64,000 nt of DNA from Paracoccaceae bacterium (GTDB lineage: Bacteria; Pseudomonadota; Alphaproteobacteria; Rhodobacterales; Rhodobacteraceae), in assembly GCA_014654775.1 (NCBI GenBank), contig JACVZW010000058.1, positions 186,001 through 250,000 on the forward strand, given 5' to 3'. The notes beneath the pieces are model-generated. The model saw only the letters and a list, made by a program, of their open reading frames with translations. It was not told where the DNA came from and searched no databases. Below, one piece after another: positions 56,154 to 64,000 of the stretch. Every line of letters begins with the position of its first letter. The first letter of the stretch is position 1. The translations under genes were made by a program, and so were the position numbers.

Positions 56154-58208
56154 ATGCGCTTCAAATGGAAAGTTGTCCTGGCCTTGCTCTGTGCCGGGCT
56201 TATTCCCACGCTGGTACTTTTGAAGCTGGAGCTGGAGCGTTTCGCGACCTTCTCGCATGAGGGTGCGATGAATGAGATCCAGACGTCCATGCAGCTGAAG
56301 GGACAGGCGGTGCAGGACTATGTGGATGACATCGTCAACCTCGCTCAGTCCATTTCCGATCTGCCGCAAACATCGATGGCACTTCACGACATGGATATTG
56401 CGGCGGATGCGCTTGGCATGGAGACGTCCATCGTGCCGGACATGGCCGCCCTGTCTGCACGCTATGCGGAGCAGGAGAAGCGGACCGTTGGCGTTCCCGC
56501 CGGTGCTGCGGATCGCTGGGTCAAGGGTCTCGATCCGATGGCGATACGGCTGCAGCATCTGTATGTGTCGGGCAATCCGAAGGAAATTGGACAAAAGCTG
56601 GAGCTTGATGACGCCGGGGACGGCAGTGCCTATTCAAAGATCCATGCCGAGTTGCATCCGGTCTTTCGTGATCTGCTTCGGCGCTATGGGTTCTACGACC
56701 TGTTTCTGATCGAGCCGCATCAAGGGCGCATCATCTATTCGGTCTTCAAGGAAGTGGACTATGGCACGTCCTTGAAGGATGGGCCCTTTGCCGAAACGAC
56801 CTTCGGTCGAACTGTGCGCGACATGATCGAGGCAAATGGCGCAACGCCCTATATGTTCGCAGATTTCGAAGCCTATGAGCCGTCATACAACGATGAGGCC
56901 TTCTTTCTGTCCGTTCCCGTCATGCGGGACGGGCAGCTTTTGGGCGTTCTTGCGATACAGCTTCCCATCGATTTCTCGACCAGCCTTCTGAAGGCAGGAG
57001 AGTTTGAGCGCCAGACCCTTGAGACGGTGCTGATCGGACCGGATGACCGTCTGCGATCCATCCCCAGACTGTCTGAGGGGTGGGATAGGGACGTGCCCGT
57101 GTCCGACCCTGCCATCACTTTGGCGCAGCAAGGCCAGTCGGGTGTGACCGAAATGCGCTCGCCACGCGGAGAACCGGTCTTTGCTGCCTATCGCCCTCTG
57201 GCGGTTCCCGGCCTGAACTGGGTGATCCTGTCGCAAGTCGCCGTGGACGAAGTGCTGGCCGCTTCACAGGAAGTGGAGGCGCAGGCCCTGTGGATTGGCG
57301 GCATGGTGCTGGCGGGAACGGCCCTCGCCGGGCTCGTTCTGTCGTTCTGGCTGTTGCGCCCGATCCGGCGGCTTGGAACGGATTTTCAAGATCGAACGTC
57401 AGGAGTCATTGAAAGCCTTCGGTCGGCGGCGCTGCAAGCCCGAGGTGCGGCAGAGACGATGGCCGCGACTGTGGAGCAAACGAGCCGACAGACGGCCTTC
57501 GTGAAGGAGGGATCAGAACAGACGGCGGGAGATGTGGTGAGCGTTGCCGCGGCGGTCGAGCAGTTGTCGAGTTCGATCAGCGAGGTTGTCTCGGGCATCC
57601 AGCAGACAAACTCGCTGGCCGGGGGGGCGTCAGAGCGTGCCGAGAAAGCGGCCATGCATCTGGCAGAATTGGAGAAGGTCGCCGGACGCATCACGGGGAT
57701 CATGACCCTGATCAGTGACGTTGCACACCGAACGAACCTTTTGGCGCTGAACGCGGCGGTGGAAGCAAGCCATGCCGGAACGGCGGGACGCGGCTTTGCG
57801 GTTGTGGCAAGCGAGATACGCAAGCTCGCTGCGCGAACCACCGAGTCTGTCGAAGAGATTTCCGGTGAGGTGCGGTCGGTCATGTCAGCCGTGAATTGGG
57901 CCACCGAGACGACGCGTTCGATCGCATCCTCCATTGCGCAAGTGAACGATCAATCCCGTGGGATGGCGACCGCTGCCACGCAGCAGGGCGACGTGACCCA
58001 TGACATCGCAGAGCGCATGTCCAGAACGGCGGGCCGGGTGAGCCGCTCGACCGAAAGTCTGGAAGAGGTGCTGAGCGCAACGCAGAACGCCAATCGTGCG
58101 GCGGGAGATGTGCTGGGGGGGGGTGGAGTTGGTCCAGCGGGCGGCGGACACGATGGACGCCGCTCTCTCCGAGTTTGCGTCGCGGGTGCGAACAATCTGA
58201 ACACGTAG
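56154..58208 (+). CDS. methyl-accepting chemotaxis protein with C-terminal frameshift
   Basis: The protein has a membrane helix near residues 6-24 ([16 protein letters not shown]), a large periplasmic sensor (about residues 30-375) and a second helix at 380-402 ([20 protein letters not shown]). A signalling domain follows with the hairpin [18 protein letters not shown] near residue 525. No clear HAMP domain is visible. A G9 run at 58115-58123 shifts the frame. With G8 the frame would read [15 protein letters not shown] and end at 58200; as given, it reads a Gly-rich tail to 58208. The signalling core is intact. The start was chosen at MRFKWKVV. Confidence 0.85.
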   Translation: MRFKWKVVLALLCAGLIPTLVLLKLELERFATFSHEGAMNEIQTSMQLKGQAVQDYVDDIVNLAQSISDLPQTSMALHDMDIAADALGMETSIVPDMAALSARYAEQEKRTVGVPAGAADRWVKGLDPMAIRLQHLYVSGNPKEIGQKLELDDAGDGSAYSKIHAELHPVFRDLLRRYGFYDLFLIEPHQGRIIYSVFKEVDYGTSLKDGPFAETTFGRTVRDMIEANGATPYMFADFEAYEPSYNDEAFFLSVPVMRDGQLLGVLAIQLPIDFSTSLLKAGEFERQTLETVLIGPDDRLRSIPRLSEGWDRDVPVSDPAITLAQQGQSGVTEMRSPRGEPVFAAYRPLAVPGLNWVILSQVAVDEVLAASQEVEAQALWIGGMVLAGTALAGLVLSFWLLRPIRRLGTDFQDRTSGVIESLRSAALQARGAAETMAATVEQTSRQTAFVKEGSEQTAGDVVSVAAAVEQLSSSISEVVSGIQQTNSLAGGASERAEKAAMHLAELEKVAGRITGIMTLISDVAHRTNLLALNAAVEASHAGTAGRGFAVVASEIRKLAARTTESVEEISGEVRSVMSAVNWATETTRSIASSIAQVNDQSRGMATAATQQGDVTHDIAERMSRTAGRVSRSTESLEEVLSATQNANRAAGDVLGGGGVGPAGGGHDGRRSLRVCVAGANNLNT

Positions 58209-58375
58209 GATGTGCGCCCCCAAAAGTTGCCTTCGGCGGTGGGGACCGATCTGCTCGCCACGCATCTGCTGCAAGATCGCAGAGACGCGGCAGGGGTGGA
58301 CCTAGCAATCCCATCTGGGCGCTGGCACAGCGCGCAGGGCGCTTGCCGCGACGAGCGGCGGTCAGCAAGGGTGGG

Positions 58376-58996
58376 CTACCCCTCCAACACTCCGCGCAAC
58401 AGAAGCGTGCGCCGCACCTTGCGGATGTCGATCCGAGTGTTGGCTGCGCGCGCGGTCTGACCCCTTGGCTTGAAGGGGCGACTGCTGTCTGGAATGAAGC
58501 GGCGGCCAGAGATGACTTTCTTGAGCGCCGTCTTGATGACGGCAAGTCCGCTTGTCTTGAAGACTACACCGCTGACGCCTGCGCTGAACAGCTCGATCGC
58601 CGAGGCTTGACTGTCGCCGGTGAAGACGAGGATGGGGCAGCCCGCAGCCTTCTGCTTGATCGCCCTGACGGAGTCGAAGCCGACCATTCCCGGCATGTGG
58701 AGATCAAGAATGATCGACGTGTAGGACGTGTCTTGGTCCAGCGCTTGCGACAATTCCGCGAGGTCCCGGACGCTGACACAGGTGAAGCGCCCCTTGGCCT
58801 CTAGCATGGAGGTGAGCGCGAAGGCGATCAGTTCGTCATCCTCGGCGATGAGTATCCGTTCCGTCTGTGTCGCGGCCTTCGGCCTTTCCTGCGCCGCAAC
58901 AGCGAGCAGGCGGTCGATGGACCCAAGCTGCCCCATGCTGTCATCACGTTCCGCCACGGATGCAGCCGGGCTTGCGGGATCTGTCGTGGGCTTCAA
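58376..58996 (-). CDS. response regulator with receiver domain only
   Basis: The 206-residue protein has a ~45-residue N-terminal extension, then a receiver domain: acidic pocket AEDDE at residues 51-55, phosphoacceptor Asp98 in SIILDLHMPGMVGFDSV, the Thr of LVFTGDS and the Lys of VVFKTSG. The C-terminal 35 residues are basic (RPFKPRGQTARAANTRIDIRKVRRTLLL) and are not an HTH domain, although the GRRFIPDSS run resembles the LuxR-type linker. It may be a truncated NarL-type regulator. Convergent with the chemoreceptor gene. Confidence 0.85.
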   Translation of the reverse strand: MKPTTDPASPAASVAERDDSMGQLGSIDRLLAVAAQERPKAATQTERILIAEDDELIAFALTSMLEAKGRFTCVSVRDLAELSQALDQDTSYTSIILDLHMPGMVGFDSVRAIKQKAAGCPILVFTGDSQASAIELFSAGVSGVVFKTSGLAVIKTALKKVISGRRFIPDSSRPFKPRGQTARAANTRIDIRKVRRTLLLRGVLEG

Positions 58997-59143
58997 GGGC
59001 GCTCCCCTCCCGGAACATTAGTGTTCACCCGGCAAGCGCGGGTGAGACCTTGGCGTTTTTCGACACCGCATAACGTGCGAATGGCTATCACTACCACACC
59101 ATTTGAAGAATTGAATTGCATCGCTCTCCAGTCCAATAAAATC

Positions 59144-59157
59144 ATCAGACCTAGGTC
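59144..59157. promoter_or_regulatory. palindromic GACCTAGGTC motif, copy 1
   Basis: ATCAGACCTAGGTC contains the perfect 10-bp palindrome GACCTAGGTC and is identical over 14 bases to 59670-59683. It lies in the AT-rich part of the gap. Confidence 0.5.
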
Positions 59158-59669
59158 GAAGAAATTTAAAATATGGACCGACGGGAGGCGAATTAAAACA
59201 TCCCGCAAGGAATAATGGACATACCATACAATAAATGAGACATACCAATAATTTCAAAATATCCTTTAGTATAAGATTGGGGTGAATCGCGAAAAGGCGA
59301 AGGCGTCGCCTGCTGGGCGCAGGCTGAAGAAATTCCAAAATCCGCATGGTTTTGCGATGAAGGGGCAGAGACCGCATGGGATCGAGCGCGGGTCCAACCC
59401 GGAGGGCGGGAGGGAGAAAAACTAGGAAATAGTGAACTTTATCAGGGTATTGAAGGCATGTTGGGGTGGCGTGGTCAAGGCGCAGGTCCGTGCCGGGGCA
59501 CCAGACCAGCAGGGACAGCAGCCGCCGCCGCCCGCCAGAGTTGCTTTCATCCGATTCGCCCTGCCGTTAAAGAAGCGGTCCTGCCCGCCCAAATACCCAA
59601 GCGGCCGGTAGGAATGGGAAAGCCAGCCCGAACCGTGCTGACCTTATTTTAAAGGAGCCCGGTTCATTA

Positions 59670-59684
59670 ATCAGACCTAGGTCT
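59670..59684. promoter_or_regulatory. palindromic AGACCTAGGTCT motif, copy 2
   Basis: The palindrome extends to 12 bp here (AGACCTAGGTCT), 135 bases before the peroxidase ATG. A partial TAGACC lies 10 bases further on (59695-59700). A candidate operator of the peroxidase gene. Confidence 0.55.
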
Positions 59685-59818
59685 AATTCGAACATAGACC
59701 TTTCTCGAAAAGACGGCAGGACCATGGGCGTTAGTCCGGACGCCGAGATCATGCGAAAGCTGTGCCATGAGGAAACGCCGGGCGTTATTCGGCCCGCCAA
59801 CAGCACAGGACGCTTTTC

Positions 59819-62800
59819 ATGGTTACCGTCAACACGAATGACCTGCAGTTCATCCTGCAACAGATCAAGATCGCCGAGGCTGATGCCCGCGGTGAGCCGA
59901 TTCTCGGGACGCTCGTTCCCACGAGCGAGCTGCCTTGGGGCCTGCGTCATGTGGATGGCAGCAACAACAACCTCGAGCCGGGCAAGGGCAGCTATGGGGC
60001 CGCCGGTCAGGAGTTCCCGCGTGCCACGACGGCGAGCTGGGTCAACGAGGGCGATGACGCGATGCGCTTCGGTCCGCCGATCCTGGGCACCGACGGCCTG
60101 CCGGTCGATTTCGGATTCCCGGGGGTTCCGGCTGGATATCTTCCGCTGGGGAACGGCCGTGGTCCGGGTGGGAGCGATCTTCCCGCGACCTACCTGAACA
60201 ACAACGACTATGCCGCGCAGATGGCCAATAACCCGGCCTTCGGCGCGCGCTCTGTCCAGCCCGGCGACGTGGTGGATGCCGATCCGCGGATCATCTCGAA
60301 CCTTATCGTCGATCAGACGATGAACAACCCCGCCGTGCTGATCACCGCCTTCCAGGTGGCCGGTCATCCCGATCCGTACACGGCTGCCGGTCTGATCCAG
60401 AACCTGTATTCGAGCTATAAGGCAGAGGTGGCCGCCAATAACGTGGTCGAGGCTGATGTCCTGAAGACCGCAATCCTGACAGAGCTTGATCAGGCGGGCC
60501 TGCCCTATGAGGCGAGCCTGAACGGCGATCTGGCAAAGCTGACGATCGCGGTTCCGAACGTCGCGCCGGACGAGGGCCTGTCAGCGCCTTACAACTCTTG
60601 GATGACCTTCTTCGGCCAGTTCTTCAGCCACGGCCTCGATCTGGTTCAAAAGGGCGGCAACGGGTCCGTCTACATCCCGCTGCAGCCGGATGATCCGCTG
60701 TACAACCCGGCATCGCCGAACACGAATTTCATGGTCATCACCCGGGCGACGCAGAACGCGAACGGCGAGACGACCAACCTCGTCACCCCCTTCGTGGATC
60801 AGAACCAGACCTACACGTCGCATCCGTCGCATCAGGTGTTCCTGCGGGAATACGCCCTTGTCGATGGCAAGCCCGTGCCGACCGGCCGGCTTCTGAACGG
60901 CAACGAGCTTTCCGGCGGCGGGATGGCGACCTGGGCCGATGTGAAGGACCAGGCGCGGTTGATGCTCGGCATCGAATTGAACGACATGAACGTTCATTCC
61001 GTGCCGCTGCTGGCCACCGACCCCTATGGCAACTTCATTCCGGGCGAGAACGGCCTGCCGCAGATCATCAAGATGGTGAATGGCGTGCAGACGAAGATCG
61101 AGGGCAATCTTGCCCTTCCCGTCGACACGATCGGCGCGGTTTCCGCTGGTGTGGCCTTCCTTGATGACATCGCCCACAGCGCAAACCCCGGCTTTGTGGA
61201 CCCGGACCGCGGTGGTCCGCTGGGTCTGGTCGCGAAGACGCCGGATGCAGATGATGTTCCCAACTCTGTGTTGACGCCGAATGGAGCGGGCGTCGTCACC
61301 ACCTATGACAACGAACTCCTCGATGCGCATTACATCGCCGGGGATGGCCGTGCGAACGAGAACATCGGTCTGACCACCGTGCACCACGTTTTCCATTCGG
61401 AGCACAACCGTCAGGTCGAGTTGATGAAGAGCATTCTCATCAACGATGCCAAGGCGATCCTGCTGGAAACCGGTGACGTCGTGGCCGCGACGGCCTTCCT
61501 GAACGAGTGGCTGGCGACGCCGTTCGACACGGCGGCGGATCTGGCGGCTGCCACGATCGAGTCACTGGCGTGGAACGGGGCCCGCATGTTCCAGTCGGCC
61601 AAGTTCGTGACCGAGATGCAGTACCAGCATCTGGTCTTCGAAGAATTTGCCCGTAAGGTGCAGCCCTTCGTGAACGTCTTCGTGCAATATGACGGCGTGC
61701 TGGACCCGGCCATCGTCAGCGAATTCGCGCACACCGTCTATCGTTTTGGCCATTCCATGCTGAACGAGACGGTTGATCGCTATGACGCGAACTTCAATGC
61801 CGAACATATCGACCTGATCTCTGCCTTCCTGAATCCGGTTGAATTCGCCAACAGCGGTGTGGATGCGGATGCCGCCGCCGGTGCCATCGTGCGCGGGATG
61901 ACCCGCCAGCGCGGCAACGAGATCGATGAATTCGTGACCGAGGCGCTGCGCAACAATCTGGTCGGCCTGCCTCTCGACCTTGCGGCAATCAACATCGCCC
62001 GTGGTCGCGAAACCGGCATCCCGTCGCTGAACGAGGCGCGCGCCCAGTTCTTTGCGGGATCGGCGGACAGCCAGATCAAGCCCTATACGAGCTGGTTCGA
62101 CTTCGCGATGAACCTGAAGCATCCGGTGTCGATCATCAACTTCATCGCATCCTACGGGACGCACCAGAGCATCGTCGACGCGCAGACGGTGGAGGCAAAG
62201 CGCGACGCCGCCTGCAAGCTGGTCTTCGCAGACCCCACCTCGCCGTCTGACCGGCTCGATTTCCTGCACGGAACCGGGGAATTTGCCGGGGGCGACCTTG
62301 GCGGTCTGAACAATGTCGACTTCTGGGTCGGCGGTCTGGCCGAAAAGAAGATGGTCTTCGGCGGCATGCTGGGATCGACGTTCAACTTCGTGTTCGAAGT
62401 CCAGCTGGAGGCACTGCAGGACGCGGATCGGTTCTACTACTTGACGCGCCTTGCGAACCTGAACCTGACCGCGCAGATGGAGAACAACAAGTTCTCTGAT
62501 ATCATCCACCGGAACACCGACGCGACCCATCTTCCGGGTGACGTCTTCTCGACCCCCGATTTCTTCATCGAGGCCGATCAGTCCAAGCAGTTCAACGCGG
62601 GCCTTGGCGGGCTTGACCCGACTGAGGGCGGTGACCTGATCCTGTCGGCCATGATGCCGAAGGTCATCCGGGTGGATGCGAACGGTGACGGCATCAGCGA
62701 GTCCGTGCGCTTTGTCGGTGCCGAGCATGTCGTCATGGGCGGCACGAACGGCAATGACATCCTGATCGGCGGCAAGGGCGACGACACCTTCTGGGGTGAC

Positions 62801-64000
62801 GCTGGCAATGACCGGATGGAAGGCGGCGAAGGCAACGACTTCTTCTTCGGCGGCGACGGCGACGACATCATCACGGACGAGTTCGGCGATGACGAAGTCC
62901 GCTCTGGCGCGGGTGACGACGTGGTCACGGCAGGCCAGGGCATCAACCTGATCATCACCGATACCGGCAGCGACTTCGTCGTGGGCGGTGCGGACACCGA
63001 TGACCTTCTGCTGGGTCAGGACAATGACTTTGGCCGTGGCAGCGTCGGCGGCGGCATGATCATGGGCGGCGAAGGCAATGACTGGCTGGAGTCTGGCGGG
63101 TCCAACAACCTGATCCTGGGCGACAACGGCGACCTCGTGCAGGGGCTGCCCATCAAGCGCAGCGTCGACAGCCCAATCATCGGTCACGACGTTCTTGTCG
63201 GCGGACCCGGCAACGACGACTTCGACGCCGAAACCGGCGACGACATCATGATCAGCGGCGCAGGCACGAACAAGTTCTTCGGTCAGCTCGGTTTCGACTG
63301 GGCGAGCCATGCGAACACCCCGGAAGGGGTGACGGCCGACATGCTGAACCGTTTGTTCGCCCCGCCTGCGGTGGCGGCTTCTCCGGCAACGGTGCTGGAT
63401 CGCTATTCGCAGACGGAGGCTCTGTCCGGGTCGGCCCATGCCGACGTCCTGAATGGCGACGAACAGGCCGATCTGACGGTCGATCACGCCCTGCTTGACC
63501 GGAACGTGTCGCTGATCAACGGGATGGATGCTTTCCTTGCCGGTGTGGACGAGGCGGGCGAGATTCGCTTCAGCTCTGGCAACATGATCCTTGGCGGTGG
63601 CGGCAGCGACGTCATCAACGGCCGGGGCGGCAACGACCTGATCGATGGTGACCACTTCATCAACGCCAAGATCCGGGTCACGCCGGAGAATGGGGCTACG
63701 CCCTACCTTGTCTCGGGGATGTCCGAGATTCAGGCGAAACTTTTCACAGGAGAGATCAAGCCGCGCGAACTGAGCATCTGGCGCGAAGTGGCGGATGGAT
63801 CTGCGGCGGCGGATGTCGACGTCGCCGAATACTCTGGCAAGCTGGCTGACTACACGATCGAGGGTTTCGACAGCTTGACCGGTGTTGCCACCGACCTTGA
63901 CGGAGACGGTTGGATTTCGATCACCGACACGCGTGCCGCTGCCACCGATGGCGTGGACCTGGTCAAGAATGTGGAACGCGCTCTGTTTGCCGATGGCACG
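59819..64000 (+). CDS. animal-type haem peroxidase with RTX calcium-binding repeats (MopA-like), partial at window end
   Basis: At least 1394 residues are encoded; no stop occurs before the window ends. The N-terminal 700 residues are an animal-haem-peroxidase domain: FFGQFFSHGLDL with distal His271 and Gln267, Arg511 and Glu514 in GRANENIG, and the proximal His645 in YRFGHSMLNE. The usual Asp before the distal His is Ser270, so one haem ester bond may be missing. From about residue 974 come RTX repeats (GGKGDDTF, GGEGNDFF, GGDGDDII), which bind Ca2+ and mark type I secretion cargo. The nearest known relatives are the MopA-type Mn(II)-oxidising peroxidases. AGGA lies 8 bases before the ATG. 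Confidence 0.88.
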   Translation, partial: MVTVNTNDLQFILQQIKIAEADARGEPILGTLVPTSELPWGLRHVDGSNNNLEPGKGSYGAAGQEFPRATTASWVNEGDDAMRFGPPILGTDGLPVDFGFPGVPAGYLPLGNGRGPGGSDLPATYLNNNDYAAQMANNPAFGARSVQPGDVVDADPRIISNLIVDQTMNNPAVLITAFQVAGHPDPYTAAGLIQNLYSSYKAEVAANNVVEADVLKTAILTELDQAGLPYEASLNGDLAKLTIAVPNVAPDEGLSAPYNSWMTFFGQFFSHGLDLVQKGGNGSVYIPLQPDDPLYNPASPNTNFMVITRATQNANGETTNLVTPFVDQNQTYTSHPSHQVFLREYALVDGKPVPTGRLLNGNELSGGGMATWADVKDQARLMLGIELNDMNVHSVPLLATDPYGNFIPGENGLPQIIKMVNGVQTKIEGNLALPVDTIGAVSAGVAFLDDIAHSANPGFVDPDRGGPLGLVAKTPDADDVPNSVLTPNGAGVVTTYDNELLDAHYIAGDGRANENIGLTTVHHVFHSEHNRQVELMKSILINDAKAILLETGDVVAATAFLNEWLATPFDTAADLAAATIESLAWNGARMFQSAKFVTEMQYQHLVFEEFARKVQPFVNVFVQYDGVLDPAIVSEFAHTVYRFGHSMLNETVDRYDANFNAEHIDLISAFLNPVEFANSGVDADAAAGAIVRGMTRQRGNEIDEFVTEALRNNLVGLPLDLAAINIARGRETGIPSLNEARAQFFAGSADSQIKPYTSWFDFAMNLKHPVSIINFIASYGTHQSIVDAQTVEAKRDAACKLVFADPTSPSDRLDFLHGTGEFAGGDLGGLNNVDFWVGGLAEKKMVFGGMLGSTFNFVFEVQLEALQDADRFYYLTRLANLNLTAQMENNKFSDIIHRNTDATHLPGDVFSTPDFFIEADQSKQFNAGLGGLDPTEGGDLILSAMMPKVIRVDANGDGISESVRFVGAEHVVMGGTNGNDILIGGKGDDTFWGDAGNDRMEGGEGNDFFFGGDGDDIITDEFGDDEVRSGAGDDVVTAGQGINLIITDTGSDFVVGGADTDDLLLGQDNDFGRGSVGGGMIMGGEGNDWLESGGSNNLILGDNGDLVQGLPIKRSVDSPIIGHDVLVGGPGNDDFDAETGDDIMISGAGTNKFFGQLGFDWASHANTPEGVTADMLNRLFAPPAVAASPATVLDRYSQTEALSGSAHADVLNGDEQADLTVDHALLDRNVSLINGMDAFLAGVDEAGEIRFSSGNMILGGGGSDVINGRGGNDLIDGDHFINAKIRVTPENGATPYLVSGMSEIQAKLFTGEIKPRELSIWREVADGSAAADVDVAEYSGKLADYTIEGFDSLTGVATDLDGDGWISITDTRAAATDGVDLVKNVERALFADGT
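62738..62942 (+). repeat. RTX nonapeptide repeat block in the peroxidase
   Basis: Residues about 974-1041 hold consecutive GGxGxD-type nonapeptides (GGTNGNDIL, GGKGDDTF, GDAGNDRM, GGEGNDFF, GGDGDDII, GSGAGDDV-like). Further single repeats are at 63063-63130, 63190-63270 and 63590-63650. They fold as a Ca2+-loaded parallel beta-roll outside the cell. Confidence 0.85.

Larger units (their letters stand above)
58997..59818. other. 822-base gap upstream of the peroxidase gene
   Basis: No convincing gene. The part 59060-59290 is AT-rich (for example AAATTTAAAATATGG and AATAATTTCAAAATATCC) and unlike the rest of the window. Two copies of ATCAGACCTAGGTC (59144-59157 and 59670-59683) lie here, and the promoter of the peroxidase gene should be in the last 150 bases. 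Confidence 0.55.

Noticed and set aside
59018-59377. Minus-strand frame of 119 codons with a hydrophobic run and a Cys resembling a lipobox
   Set aside because: The hydrophobic stretch is internal, about 45 residues from the start, lies in AT-rich DNA, has no ribosome site and no family resemblance.
61562-63655. Minus-strand open frame of 697 codons inside the peroxidase gene
   Set aside because: It is the mirror of a GC-rich coding frame on the plus strand; its translation is rich in Val/His/Asp without domains, while the plus strand has clear peroxidase and RTX motifs.

Overview
The window is high-GC alphaproteobacterial chromosome, most likely from Rhodobacterales (Rhodobacter/Paracoccus-like). 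This rests on an adjacent sciP-ctrA pair, an LpxI-type lipid A pathway, a DksA with one cysteine instead of a zinc finger, an Entner-Doudoroff edd-eda pair, a CcmF/CcmH cytochrome c system and convergent housekeeping genes separated by short dispersed repeats. No database search was possible, so the assignment rests on protein motifs and gene order.

Layout. 1-3.3 kb: lipid A/fatty acid operon fabZ-lpxA-lpxI-lpxB. 3.3-10.7 kb: a small orphan gene, mnmA, the cell-cycle regulators sciP and ctrA, ligA-recG and a 39-residue membrane peptide gene. 10.8-18 kb: a NifU-like protein, hisI, trmFO-gluQ, a DoxX protein, gyrA with a small overlapping partner, and usg. 18-24.3 kb: arginase and ornithine cyclodeaminase with a divergent Lrp/AsnC regulator, ccmF-ccmH and an enoyl-CoA hydratase. 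24.3-27 kb: ilvI-ilvN behind a complete transcription attenuator with a 15-residue leader peptide. 27-35.8 kb: a GST, a Ca/Na antiporter, a VOC protein and Bpt, RDD and DUF2852 proteins, a YbaK deacylase, glnE and a PhnB-like protein. 35.9-39.4 kb: eda, edd behind a perfect 16-bp palindrome, and a lipoprotein. 39.5-47 kb: an rRNA methyltransferase, a PIN protein, and a minus-strand series MoxR / DUF2927 lipoprotein / 55-aa protein / VWA protein / 110-aa protein / DedA / M48 protease. 47-55.2 kb: dksA, a flavin monooxygenase, xth, erpA, dgt, dsbB and a zinc metallopeptidase.

A tRNA-Leu(CAA) at 55.25 kb marks a sharp change. Beyond it gene density falls, AT-rich stretches appear and the cargo becomes accessory: a chemoreceptor with a G9 homopolymer frameshift near its 3' end, a receiver-domain response regulator, and a very large animal-type haem peroxidase with RTX calcium-binding repeats that runs off the window. 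The peroxidase resembles the MopA-type manganese-oxidising peroxidases of marine alphaproteobacteria. The segment looks like the proximal part of a genomic island inserted at the tRNA, although no integrase is visible here.

The best leads are the peroxidase island, the ilv attenuator, two repeated palindromic motifs in the island, and three or four families of short dispersed intergenic elements, including a 47-bp element present twice with one mismatch.
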